This document shows positions 23,898 through 34,562 of a stretch of DNA of 64,000 bases, piece after piece. Source of the DNA: Pelobates cultripes. Its lineage: Eukaryota > Chordata > Amphibia > Anura > Pelobatidae. A program made the translations under genes and the position numbers. The notes below the pieces were generated by a model. The model ran no database searches. It had not been told where the DNA came from and saw nothing but the letters and a program-made list of their open reading frames with translations. Location: assembly GCA_933207985.1 (NCBI GenBank), contig OW240918.1, positions 20,807,602 through 20,871,601 on the forward strand, given 5' to 3'. Numbering within the stretch: position 1 is the stretch's first letter; each line of letters begins with the position of its first letter.

Positions 23898-24194
23898 TGC
23901 ATTGTTTAAACAAATGAATAAACTTTTATTGACATTATATGCACTGTCTATAGTCAGGAAAAATGATGCCTTAAAGAAGATTGAGCTAGTGGTTCAGTTG
24001 GTCATTATATCCGGGGCAACAATGACTTGACTTAATTTTAGCTGCTGGTTTTCTAAAATATGGTGGTCCTTTCATGGCTACTATCATAAGGAAGCACTGC
24101 TGACTGGTATAGTAATGTAAATACTTTAAAAATGTTTGACAAAATTCAGGAAACCAAGGGGAACTCAACTTTTAAGAGAAACCATGAATTCATT
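23898..24194. other. No gene seen
   Basis: AT-rich. The minus-strand frame at 23986-24168 has no recognisable domain. Confidence 0.45.
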
Positions 24195-24362
24195 TTAAAC
24201 AGAAATAGAGGCTGATGAACAGGTGGTACCCAAATTAATGGCACTTATTTTATTGACATCAGAAGCATAGAAACTAGAGTTGATCCTACTAGGAATTGAA
24301 CTTATAGCCCAGGGAGACGAACAGGCTCTGCATGTCATTCATTAACCACTCACCTTTTTATG
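24195..24362 (-). mobile_element. tRNA-derived SINE (minus strand)
   Basis: The reverse complement starts with an A-box-like GAGTGGTTAATGAATGACA, followed about 40 bp on by a B-box-like AAGTTCAATTCCTAG (canonical GGTTCRANNCC). The tail carries ATGCTTCTGATGTCAATAAA then ATAAGTGCCATTAATTTGGG, which matches a common vertebrate SINE body whose canonical form has GAGGTCGATAAAATGAGTAC. No cloverleaf is intact, so it is not a functional tRNA gene. Confidence 0.75.
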
Positions 24363-24692
24363 TCACTATATTGTGCCTTCAAGGTATGCTTCTCTGTAAA
24401 AAGATAGAGAACAACTGATGAATAATTAGTAAAGAAAGCAGAACTGTCTCTTATTTGAAGGTTCCTCAATATTTCATCCCAGTAAACAATATTAAAGCAT
24501 TTATTTGGTTGAGTGTGGACTGGAATTAACTTACAAATACACTTACCTTTGTAACTCTTTGTGTTTAGGGTGATACCACTGCAGCATGATGCTATAGGAA
24601 TACTTATATATACTCGCACATCTGTTGAGAGATCTGAGGGTAAGTGTGTTTGGGCATTTCTTCCATAGTGTCATGTGCACGCATGCATTCAC
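24363..24692. other. No gene seen
   Basis: AT-rich with no recognised repeat. Confidence 0.45.
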
Positions 24693-25256
24693 TGTCACGG
24701 CCCCCCGGTTTGCCGCGAGGTGCGACTGCACCCAACCGGTGCGACCGTTCAGACAAACTGAGCTTACCTGCTCATCAGCGAGCCGGGAGCCACTCCACCG
24801 GGTTCTCCTGGCCGCCTGCCCAAAATAAATATGCGCCGACCATGCAAACGTGCGTGTGACGTCACAACATCGATGCACACGCACGTTCTGGGGTCAGAGG
24901 TCACCCTCTGACCAATCACAGTCAAAGGAGGGATATTTCAATCCCTGAAGCATCCCAGTTCATTTCCCTGTCATTCCTGTTTCCCGAGAGTGCCTTTTCT
25001 TGTCCTATTTTTGATATACCCGGTATTTTGACCTTAGTTATTCCTGACTATTCTGATTTCTGGGTTCCCTGACTTGACTTGTTAAACGGTATTGTATATT
25101 TCTGGATTCCTTGACCTCGGCTATCCCTTGACCATTCTCTGTCTTTAACGTATTAGTCCGGCCATTCTAAGGACCGGTTTACGTTCTATTCTTTCTGTTC
25201 TGTCTATGTAGATGTCGCATAGTTCTGCGTGCTGGACCTCACTAGCAGTCGTGACA
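24693..25256 (+). mobile_element. LTR-like sequence, copy 2 (probable solo LTR)
   Basis: Begins TGTCACGGCC and ends GTCGTGACA, giving the inverted TGTCACG/CGTGACA ends expected of an LTR. The interior matches the minus-strand copy at 10986-11563 in order of motifs, including CCATTCTAAGGACCGG and TTCTGCGTGC. The first 200 bp are GC-rich, with a promoter-like or leader-like character. No primer-binding site or coding region follows, and no clear target duplication remains. The superfamily (probably Gypsy) is inferred. Confidence 0.6.
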
Positions 25257-26459
25257 CCCACATGTATGGCACGGCAGGGTTTAAAGTCACTTACATGTTG
25301 TACCCTGACCGTTTTAGCACATCCTGGCATGTGAAATTAATTAAACAAAATAAAAAACAACCGAGATTATATTTTTAACACACGTCACATAACTAATTTT
25401 TAGTTAGTAATCAGGTTGCGCAAAAAAAATTCACATGTAACCAAATGCATCTAAATCTATATATATTATAAATGTTGCTTATCATTCTGACAATTGCCAC
25501 ATAAAAGCTTTTTGTGTCACCATGTGGCTGGACTCCTAAAATTCTTTTATCTAAACAGGCTGCAGGATTTGACTAAACTGCAAAATATTTGCTTCTGAAA
25601 TTGCTTAAGTTATTTGTGATCCCATAGCTGAACTATAGCACAGAAATGTGTTGGCCATGACATTTGCTATTGCGAATGAGATATTTTAAGTAATTTCTAA
25701 TTTGCCTGCAGTCTTTAGGACATGTAATTTCACACCTCAGTGCAAGTGTTAGCTTTTATGGTAATATCGGTGCCCCTCAGAGCCTATTTGGCACTTGGTG
25801 AACGTAGAGCATCGAAAGAGTTACTCTCTTAGCTCCCATCAGTGTTTGGTCTGCAACTATGGTAAAGGTTAGTGAAATGATACGTTTATGGAAGGTTATG
25901 GGGTGTTATATACATCAAATGGTGCAGACATTATAAAACCATCGAAGATCAAAGGGAGCTGGCATCCTTTATGTTCCAATATGTGTCTGTACAACAAAAG
26001 TAAGAACTTTGTGTTAAATTTTTATAGTCACTGGCAAAGAACATTTACTTTTCAATTGCCACATATTACACAAATGGGCCAAAGGAGAGAAAATGCGTGT
26101 GATAGCAATTTCACATTTCCCCTCCTCTTTAAATTATGGGATAGACACTTAACCTAGTTTGATTCCCAGGTGGTCTGGCTACAGTCCACGCTATTGTGGT
26201 TTGCTTAAAAGGATTCATTTATTTAAACAAACTGAAAGAAATAAGGAAAGCAATTCTTAAAAATACAATTCGCAGAGTTGAGGAAAAGAAAAAACAGCTT
26301 GATGTACATATTTTAGTAACATTTGAAAATGATAAGCATGTTAATTGTATGTAAAGATTACCCCTTGACTTATACGAAAGAGGGTATATGACTCCAGTTC
26401 CATGCCAACTCAGTTAAACATATTTTCAAACTGGGCGGGATTTTTTGACAATATTCTAA
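25257..26459. other. No gene seen
   Basis: AT-rich. The frame at 25888-26157 has no recognisable domain. Confidence 0.45.
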
Positions 26460-26660
26460 ATTAAACCAGATCTGTTACTTTTGGTGTCTTTGCTAATTTG
26501 GCGTGGGTCTCGTGGCCGCGTGGAGCAGCGAATGGTAAGTTTTAGGTACCTCATGTTGTCCCTCATGGCCACAGCCATCTTCATCATCCTGGTCCTCTTC
26601 AGCTTATGGTATTTAAGGTGCCAGAAGTCATGTCTGTACTGTACTCTCACATGTGTGTGA
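26460..26660 (+). CDS. Candidate short coding stretch with a type II membrane anchor-like segment
   Basis: A plus-strand frame is open from 26460 to a stop at 26658-26660 (66 codons). An ATG at 26532 would give a 42-residue product. It reads as a basic region (WRGSRGRVEQR, then MVSFRYL), a strongly hydrophobic stretch of about 20 residues (MLSLMATAIFIILVLFSLWY), then LRCQKSCLYC. A positive cytoplasmic flank followed by one membrane segment resembles the N-terminus of type II Golgi enzymes. Local GC is higher than in the flanks. A GTAAGT splice-donor consensus lies at 26535-26540, directly after the ATG, so the reading frame beyond it may not be translated. It could be an exon, a processed fragment or chance. 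I do not recognise the protein. Confidence 0.3.
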   Translation: MKPDLLLLVSLLIWRGSRGRVEQRMVSFRYLMLSLMATAIFIILVLFSLWYLRCQKSCLYCTLTCV

Positions 26661-26776
26661 GAGCGACAATAACACTGAGACCTATAGAGGATCCTGTGAG
26701 AGATATACAATTTCTGAGAATGTTCAAAGACAAAACATGATGGTGGATCTCCAGCTTCTGTCAATGTTTTTCATCC

Positions 26777-27167
26777 TTAATCTTGTCCAGTGTTTACATT
26801 ACTGCCTAGTGACACCTCTAGTGGCAGTCACTCAGGCGACCACTAGAAGTGCTCCCTGGGTCAGTGCTGCATAGTGAGCAGCACTGACATTCACCGTCTC
26901 CATGACACGGAACATTCCTCATAGAGATGTATTGGCTCAATGCCTCTCTATGATGAGATGCTGATTGGCCTAGCACAGCGTTTTGATGAACTTCACTAAG
27001 GGAGAGTCATGACCAGCCATGACCAGAACTGTGCAACGCTCTGGAAGAAAGGGGATTTTACACCTTTTTAACTGTGGAAAAAAAGGGTCCAAGGGCTCAA
27101 TGGTGATTTCAGAGCTAAAGTGTCCGGAATATATGTTTGTATTCATGAAACTATAGTGTTCCTTTAA
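26777..27167 (-). mobile_element. T2-type MITE, subfamily D
   Basis: The right terminus reads ACTATAGTGTTCCTTTAA with TTAA at 27164-27167. The interior shares CTCATAGAGATG, ATGAGATGCTGATTGGCC and GTCTCCATGA with the copy at 47375-47770, in opposite orientation. It also contains the CCTCTAGTGGCAGTC/GACCACTAGAAG hairpin. The left end is unclear. Confidence 0.7.
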
Positions 27168-27268
27168 GAATTCCTCATGGTAAGGCTTTAAAGGATACCT
27201 AAGGTCTTCTGCATTCTTGAGTGTTTCTGCTTGCTGAACTGTGATAGTATTTGTGACATGGTAACTGC

Positions 27269-27345
27269 AAGTCTGTCTCTCTCTCTCTCTCTCTCTCTCT
27301 GTCTGTCTCTCTGTCCGTTTATCCATCAGTCTGTCTGCCTGTTCA
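27269..27345. repeat. TC/TCTG microsatellite
   Basis: CT-repeat tract followed by CTGT and CTGC units. The minus-strand frame across it is an artefact (arginine-glutamate runs). Confidence 0.95.
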
Positions 27346-29767
27346 GGCATCCAGTAAGTACTTTTGATAGCTAGTTTATATATAATGTAGAAGACAAGGT
27401 TCCATGTAAGTGATACAATTTATTTGATTAATATTGTAAGAGCAAACACTAGTTTTCTTTATAAAATATATATAAATATTTGTGTAATTTTGCATTGTTT
27501 GCTCACTTTAGTAGAGCCTGCGGAGTTTAAACATGAAAACATGAAAAATCCTGAAAACTCCCGAATGACACAGCATGCATCGTAGTTCAGTGAGAAGGAA
27601 ATGAAATGTGTTTGTGTATTGAATACCTTCTATTTCTCAGAAGACATGTGAAACAAAGAGAGCACTTAAAAGGTAATTTGTTGTTTCACAACAGATTCCC
27701 TGAATAGAAAGTTTACACTGGATCTCATTAAATGCCTTTAGATTTCCTCCCATATGTTCAAAGCAAATCCCTTTTGACTCGTTCAAACCTTGCAGTTTAA
27801 CAGCACAAATACGTACTAATTGCAGCCCCCCAAGAAACAACACAGTTTAGCCAATATTAAAACAAAAATAAAATATTGAAATAAAAGCTCTAATAATTCT
27901 CCCAAGTATACCAGTTCGATAAAATGTTCTTGCGATTTGTAGACCTTGTACAGACTTTACACTTAATACTTCTGCCTGGCCTGACCTTTACATTGTTCTA
28001 TAGTTTGCCTGCTGACCCACGACCCTGTCTATGTTCCTTTCTCTGGCTGACTTGTGAATCTTTCACATGGAGATTGGTCCGCAATGTAAGAGGGGAAACA
28101 ATGGACTAATAAAATGGATCGTTTTCAAAAGGAGAAGCAATACGTTTTGGTTCTTACTGACCATTACAGTAGTCATTACATCAGGTATAAAATCAACCAA
28201 GTAAAATTGTACAAACAAAAATAAAATAACAAATATAACAATAAATAAATATAAAGGTGTATCTTTTCAATGATCAACTGCCACCACCTAATACGTGCAC
28301 ACAAACACTTACAAAATAAAACGTGTGTCTTTGAGGCTAAAAGAAAGTCCTTGCCAGGTATGGGTACAGCTTGAAAATAATCACATGAAACTCAACATAG
28401 GGTGATGTAAAATTGGTAAATATAAGGTACAGATATCATGTATAAAACAGAAGTCTTGACTTTGTTATTGATTAAGTGTCTGGCGTGCTCCATGTTTTAC
28501 TACATATTTCACCGATATGGCTCTCAAAACATTTTATCATTGCTTAAAATTTAAGCCTTTGATCATTTCAGAAGACAGATCGTTGCCAACTCCCCCAGTT
28601 CATGTGCAAATTGATATCAATATTAGTAGAATGTAACATAAAGGATGTACCTGACAGTAAATTTAATCAGCTTAATGTGATATTTTTTTCTGAGAACTTT
28701 TAACATTTTTAAAGACATCTCATAGCAAGGAATACATAATCTGTCGAAAAACCTGCACACTAAGCTAGAAAGGTGAGACATGTCACGGACAAGTTAAGCA
28801 GTAACAGAAGAGATTTATCGAAGTGTTGTGTTATTAAAAAGGGGTGAAAAAAATGTATAAGGGGAGGAGTCATCAATTGAATGTGTCTGATTATTCCACT
28901 GGTTTCCATGGTGATTGCTCAACTTTTAGCACTTAGTCACTTTTAAAAACAGAATACTTTGATAAATATCCCCCACTGTGATCAACTGATTTGTGCAAAA
29001 AAAGTGCCAATCGCTACTTTATATTGATTTATGCATTTGTTATAGATACTTTGTATAGCTGTTGATTTTGAGCTAGCAATAGGAATGTGCAAAATATGCT
29101 ATTTATTTTCACTTTTCTGACCGGTTTGCGCTAATTATTCTTTTATGTAGATAAAGTGACAGGTTTTTCTTTATTCTTTTAATAAGGCCAAACATTTACG
29201 ATGCACTGCGATGGCTTCAGAAATGAACACTTTCAACACTTACTATCTTGCTCTCGCAGTTAAAAACGACATTAGACGGATATGGCATTAATAACACAAA
29301 AATGTAAAGTGTTTACAAATTGATGATGAGTAGCAATGCGTTTGTTGTTTTGTTTGTTGTTGTTTGTTGAAGAATATGTGAGATTAGGAGTTGAGTTTGT
29401 TTATCTTTAACGTAAATTATATATTTTATTGTCTTCTAATAAAAAAATCCAGTGAATGGCTTTAAATATCCAAAATTCTAAATATTATAAAATAGCTGAG
29501 AACCAAGTTGCCAGATGACATAGAAGCATAATATTATGATTGGAGAAGTCTCACATGACACATAGTCTTCATTTCACAGTAGTTTGCGATTTAAATACTT
29601 TCTTTATGGAGTGTTTAAATTCGAGTCTGGTTAATCACTACAAATGCGCTGGGTCTGCGCCAAATATAGAACACTAATAACCTAATAAATGAATAACTTG
29701 CAGCCTCCCAGTGTTCAATATTTTGATGTTATTTCAAAAAACGGCAAACAAATGAGGTGCTGCAATA
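27346..29767. other. No gene seen
   Basis: About 2.4 kb of AT-rich DNA with no recognisable repeat or coding frame of note. A GTTTGTT-rich tract lies at 29341-29370. Confidence 0.45.
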
Positions 29768-29920
29768 TTAAAGGACCCCTATAGGCTCCTAGTACTCTAC
29801 AGCTCCATATAGCGGCCCTGAAGCTTTAACCCTGCAATCTAAAACACTGCAGCTTTGTAGAAAGAGCAATGTTTACATTGCATTGTTAAACACATCTCTA
29901 GTGACTGTCAGCACACACAG
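29768..29920 (+). mobile_element. T2-type MITE, subfamily F, left half
   Basis: Starts TTAAAGGACCCCTATAGGC at 29768, followed by TTAACCCTGCAAT and CACTGCAGCTTTGTAG, the usual order of subfamily F. The right half is missing. Confidence 0.6.
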
Positions 29921-30295
29921 GCACACTTACCAACAGCCCCCAACTACTACAAACACTCACACACAACACTCAGATTTCCCAGAACACATATAACATTCAG
30001 CCACCACACTCACAAAACTCACAAAACAGAGCCTAGAGTCCTAGGAGGGGGTCATAATCTAGCATTCTGCCTTGGGCCCAAATATCCCTAATCCAGCTCT
30101 GCAACATTTATATCATTTACATTTCTTTAGGAAGGACATTGAATCTCAGATCTGTTTGTTTGTTTTTTCACTTCCCTTTAGTGGATACAGCACTTATAAG
30201 GCCTCTCACCCCAACCCCAGGAATGGGGGGGGGGACATGACTGCAGCCACAGTGGTAAGCATGGTAACCAAAAGGTCACTGTGTATGGAACCTTA
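29921..30295. other. CA-rich degenerate sequence, then no recognised feature
   Basis: 29915-30020 is enriched in CACAC/ACTCACA motifs, like the minisatellites elsewhere in the window. A run of 11 G lies at about 30223-30233. No credible gene. Confidence 0.4.
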
Positions 30296-30700
30296 CCTGA
30301 ACTGAGGGATTCTTGGAGTTAACAGACAGACGACACCCGGACACTGTTGAGGGAGCCGGACAGTTTTTGTTCTGCCCACACACCCACGTATTATGCATTG
30401 TTTATTGTTATGTTGCTTGTTTTGTTGTGCTTTATTTCTGTACTTATTGTTTTGTCACAGTGGTTTTCCCTCACCAGCATATGAATTGGAAATGTCTGCC
30501 CTAATGGGCTTGGGAAGTTACAGTCTGCCTCTTGGTTGAAGACGGGATGCGGGTTATGGAAGACTTGTGGAAGAAGCCGTTTACTGGTTTATTAGCCAGT
30601 AGCTGACAGTTTATTTTAAGTTGCTGGCAATTATAAAGTTAAATAAAGCTGTGGCTGTTGCTGTACCAAAAAATAAATTCAGTGTGGTCTGTTTATTTAG
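30296..30700 (+). mobile_element. Possible retroelement 3' end with polyadenylation signals
   Basis: Moderate-GC sequence ending in GTTAAATAAAGCTGTGGC (AATAAA at 30642) and a second AATAAA-type signal 28 bp later. The run AATAAAGCTGTGGCTGTTGC resembles the transcript ends of some frog LTR or DIRS-like elements, from memory. No coding region or terminal repeat was found to support it. Confidence 0.28.
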
Positions 30701-30920
30701 AAAGATTGGGTTTGGGGTAATGGATGGTCGGCAGTCATGTCTTCTGGAATAATGCAAGTGGACATGCACAGTGCAGATGTACCAAATTCAGCTGAAAAGT
30801 AGAGATTATTGGTGACATACCTTCATTAACAATAGTTTAAAGGGTTCAATAAACATTTTTAAAAAACACACATACTAGAAAAAAAGTTTTTAATTGAAGT
30901 TGGACGATGGAAGACTGAGG
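30701..30920. other. No gene seen
   Basis: AT-rich. A TTTAAAGGGTTC at about 30836 resembles a T2 end but is unpaired. Confidence 0.4.
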
Positions 30921-31205
30921 GAGATATGAGAAAATACATTCTTAGCAGAAAGGGTAGTAAATACCATTATAACGTTCTACTCAAATTAATATTAGTTATC
31001 ACAGTAAGAGATGATGTTATAAAATACTTCCTTTGCAGAAAGGGTAGTAGATACTAGGAATAGCTTTCCAGTGTAAGCAGTATTAGTTATCACTCTAAAG
31101 AAATGCACTGATGCACGGGATTTGACTAATTTGAGAACAAGATAAGTAAAACCATTCTAAAACTATGCATACTGGGTAGAACATTAGTTATCTGCTGTCA
31201 CAATC
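30921..31205 (+). mobile_element. Decayed CR1 LINE 3' fragment with an internal duplication
   Basis: Motifs match the better preserved CR1 end at 41166-41592: AGAAAGGGTAGTAGATAC then GGAATAGCTTTCCA parallels GAGAGGGTAGTGGATGCATG there, and TTAGTTATCTGCTGTCACAA parallels TTCTTATCTGCCGTCACATT. The CAGAAAGGGTAGTA...ATTAGTTATCAC block occurs twice with a period of about 90 bp (from 30946 and 31036). No open frame remains. Confidence 0.6.
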
Positions 31206-31850
31206 TATTGATTATAGAGCCTTTTAGAGAACTCTGTCGCTTTACACTCTAACGCTGGGTTTAAAGCTTCCATACAGCATTTTGCTGATTAACTAGTGCT
31301 GAGCTTGTTTTCATTAATCCAGTGACCTTGTCTCCTGTAGGAGAGCCTTAAGGGATGCCTCTCATCATTTTCCCAACCCTATAAATGTGAATCAGGGATG
31401 CTCATGCATGTAATCAATGATCTCTCCATAATTCTGAGTAGCACACATCAGTTAATAGAATTAAAAGTGTATATTAAATTATTTAAGGAGTTGCAACATT
31501 TATTTCATTAAAAGAACGCAAGTCCTCATGGTAACTTTTACTTCTCGTCCTTGTATCTTGCATGCTACCTCCAGTTAGATGTGCTTCTGGCAAGATTTCA
31601 TGAGAACATTTGACCTGCCAGTCATATTTCAAAAATTAGTGATTGGTTACATGCTTATTTAGTTTAAAAAACCAAACAGGACATCTCCTGAAATACAGTC
31701 TAATGACCCATCACATGCTAAGGGCGATGGCTCAAAGTGCATTGGTAAATTAAATCTCAGTGTTGTGTGAAGGAATGTTTGTTATGGCATATATTTAATT
31801 CTGCAGTATTTTCTCCTCAGAAACCGATGAAGTAAAGCAAAAGATAGAAT
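31206..31850. other. No gene seen
   Basis: AT-rich with no recognised repeat. Confidence 0.45.
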
Positions 31851-32000
31851 GAATATATATATATATATATATATATGTAGAGTTTGGCATGTTATAAATA
31901 TATATATATATATATCTGTTTGTTTTGATTTCATAGATAACTGTTAACTGTAGTTCTTTCTTAGATAGGCACAAAAAAAAAAAAAATATATATATATATT
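31851..32000. repeat. AT microsatellites, three tracts
   Basis: Alternating AT tracts at about 31853-31876, 31898-31915 and 31985-31999, with an A run at 31972-31986. Confidence 0.9.
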
Positions 32001-32600
32001 CCGCAGCCTGTCTGATATAAGATTGTGACCCGTTATACTGATAGCCTTCTGACTACTTATCAGATTAAAAGAGCACGGACACACACGCACATAGTGTTCG
32101 CCTAGTGTCTGCTGTCTATTAACTTTTGACAAAATAGACAGATTACATGTTTCAATGTGAAACGCGGAGGATACTATATAGGGAATAACATTGCACGTAT
32201 CTTTAAATGTATGTGCTGTTGTATTCCTAAACTAGATGCATGCTGTAAACAAAAGAAAAATGTAAAAAAAATTCAAAAATATTCTGAGTTTTCTATTTAA
32301 ATCTAATCTAACACAGATAGCAAAAATTATCCAGAACAACATGGGAACATTTCAGATACAAATTCAAACATCATTCACTTCATTTATCAGTTTCTGAATC
32401 TACCAAGACAGTTTATGAATGGATGTGAATGTGTACCTTTTTGTATATTCTATAAGTAATACAGAACACTTGCATTGCAAGCCTAAACAAAACCACGAAA
32501 AAGTGGCAAATCGAAAAATAGAGGGTACTAACTCTTTGTTATTCACTACACACAACTCAACTTTAAATTTGATGTGTCGTCTTTGCTCAGAAATGCTTTA
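32001..32600. other. No gene seen
   Basis: AT-rich. The open frame at 32419-32601 runs into the next feature and shows no recognisable domain. GTTTCAATGTGAAACGCGG at 32149-32167 echoes the palindrome of T2 subfamily G, perhaps an eroded copy. Confidence 0.4.
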
Positions 32601-32723
32601 GACTTGAGAAAGGGAGGTTCTCCCGAAAGCTTGTCATTCTGTTAGCCCAATAAAAGAGATATTACAAGTTACAAATTTGATCTGTTTTTTTACATCTGCA
32701 TCACTGGACTAATACGGCTACTT
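32601..32723 (+). mobile_element. Penelope-like retroelement 3' tail (candidate) with a hammerhead-like core
   Basis: GACTTGAGAAA, then GGGAGGTTCTCCC, then GAAAGCTTGTC, GCCCAATAAAAGAGATATTA and GGACTAATACGGCTAC follow in the order of a widely dispersed vertebrate repeat tail that I associate with Penelope-like elements. GGGAG and CTCCC pair into a 5-bp stem with GTT as loop, placed between a CTGANGA-like box and GAAA, as in hammerhead ribozyme cores reported in this superfamily. Here the first box is mutated (TTGAGAA), so activity is unlikely. The assignment comes from memory of the tail motif. Confidence 0.45.
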
Positions 32724-33345
32724 GAACATTATTCACTACAGTGAGAATTCAAAGTGAATCTCAAATTCCCATTACAGTGAATAATCTTGCTTATAAGGGA
32801 CGGCACGCAAACATGAAAGACGTAGCTACTAGTCGGTGTTACTGACTATCTGATGGCCCATTTACAGCTCTGACACTTATGTACATTTATTTACAGAGGG
32901 ATTCCTGTTTGTTACATGTGTTATGTTTGATGTTAAAGTGACAGAGACATTGTTTAACTGCTATACCTTTATACAGAGGGTCTATTCAGTAAACTGTGAT
33001 AAATGGGTCCACACAACTTTACTAAAATACCTCTAACTTAGCTAAAGGGGGATTTTATCTGAGTCAGCTGTTTTGGCAGTTTTTCACAATGCATTTCATA
33101 GACGATACACCCATAACTAGCTATTGCTATCTAAGCAGAATTTGTTCAGAACTCACCTGAAATACCTGGGAAACAGGTTAATTTAAATTTCCAATTAACA
33201 TCAATGAGTCAACCATTAGCTTCATCATTACTTTATTATGGGAGAAAGGTAAGACTTCTCCAGGTCTCCAGGTAAAGAATAACTCATTCTCTTTGTCATT
33301 ACTGCAAACGAGTTAATAAGATAATGTTGTTATTGCACGTAAAAG
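32724..33345. other. No gene seen
   Basis: AT-rich with no recognised repeat. Confidence 0.45.
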
Positions 33346-33455
33346 TCTATCTATCTATCTATGTATCTATCTATCTATCTATCTATCTATCTGTCTGTCT
33401 GTCTGTCTGTCATACTATCTATCTATCTATCTATCTATCCATCTATCTATTTATC
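33346..33455. repeat. TCTA/TCTG tetranucleotide microsatellite, left part
   Basis: Mostly CTAT repeats with a block of CTGT. It is interrupted at 33456 by an LTR and resumes at 34522-34562. Confidence 0.97.
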
Positions 33456-34521
33456 TGTAACGGCACCCCCAGGAATAATAGGGGTTAAAAGATGTTTAGG
33501 AGACATTCCCTTCCAGATATACAGGCAGCTACTGTAGACACCAATCCACTGAACCGGAGAAGCATACGAATGCTCTCAAACATACGAATGCTGTAAACAG
33601 CTGAATAGGAAAAACCATACGAATAGGTTTACACTCCTAGCAGTCGAACTGGAAAAGCATACAACAAGTCCCCCCAAGAACGAGACAAGGCTCCGTTTTG
33701 ACGGTCAAGCAGGAACAGACAGAGCTGTGGGTTTATTGTTCTTACATACACATTCTTACACATTAGTACCACCCACAGGGTTTTGGAAAACAACCAATGA
33801 ACACGTACAATACACTCAGACACTCCCACACAAAATCCTCCCCTCTGCCTGTGATACAATGTAATTATCACAGGCAGAGAAATACAGTTTTTCCACATTA
33901 TACATAATTTTAAAAGTATGCATCACATTCACATACTTACATTTTCAGAATCAGCATACTCCAAATACAAACATACGTCAAAATCATACAAATTGGTCCA
34001 GTGGTTCAAAAGATAGATCATAGTCCTTTGTGACCAAATGAAGCATGGCTTTTCTGCCCAAAACCAGTTCCACAGAGTCTTCTATCCTGGAGATAATTGT
34101 GAAGTAATCCAATTATCTCCAAGGACAGAGGCAAAACTCCATTGAACACATGGCAGCAAAAGTCAATAAAATACATAGAAATATATAACTGTGCAGCCAT
34201 TGCATAAAACAGGTACATTCAACATATCCCCAGATAGCTCAGATCTGAGTGCACATTATTACTGAATGGCGCTCAGATCACACACATACAGTTCAATTGC
34301 CATGGAGCCAAAGTCTTTCCCATAGTCTTTCATTATACAAATGGGCACCATGGCATAGCCATCTGGGGTATCACCGCTCAAACAGGGCAAGCACTGAATG
34401 ACCCGGCTTTCGTGTCTTTGCAGGGGAAAATTAAGCGTTTCAACATGGGACCATAGTCTCAAGGCAGCAGGTGGGCAACCAGGCTCCTCCAATGCACAGT
34501 GGCGAGACTGGTCTCGTCACA
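33456..34521 (-). mobile_element. Solo LTR (1.07 kb) inserted in a tetranucleotide microsatellite
   Basis: On the minus strand it starts TGTGACGAGACC and ends GGGTGCCGTTACA, the TG...CA form of an LTR. An AATAAA signal sits on the minus strand near 33735, about 270 bp before the end, within GAACAATAAACCCACAG, as expected for an R-U5 boundary. The interior contains a perfect 14-bp hairpin (33843-33856 with 33866-33879) and a 10-bp hairpin (34089-34098 with 34111-34120). The flanks are the two halves of one TCTA microsatellite; TTATC and ATATC adjoin the ends as a likely 5-bp target duplication with one mismatch. There are no internal genes, so it is a solo LTR of an endogenous retrovirus or Gypsy-like element. 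The open frames within it are not genes. Confidence 0.75.
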
Positions 34522-34562
34522 ATATCTATCTGTCTGTCTGTCTGTCTATCTATCGATCTATT
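34522..34562. repeat. TCTA/TCTG tetranucleotide microsatellite, right part
   Basis: Continuation of the array at 33346-33455 after the LTR insertion. Confidence 0.95.

Noticed and set aside
24195..24362. tRNA gene on the minus strand
   Set aside because: A and B boxes are present but no cloverleaf can be formed, and a SINE body follows. It is a tRNA-derived SINE.
26970..27350. 126-codon minus-strand frame
   Set aside because: It runs across a T2 MITE and a TC microsatellite; the arginine-glutamate run is repeat-derived.
33629..34492. Several minus-strand frames of 66-89 codons as retroviral gene remnants
   Set aside because: They fall within an LTR, no gag, pol or env motif is visible, and the flanks are a microsatellite.
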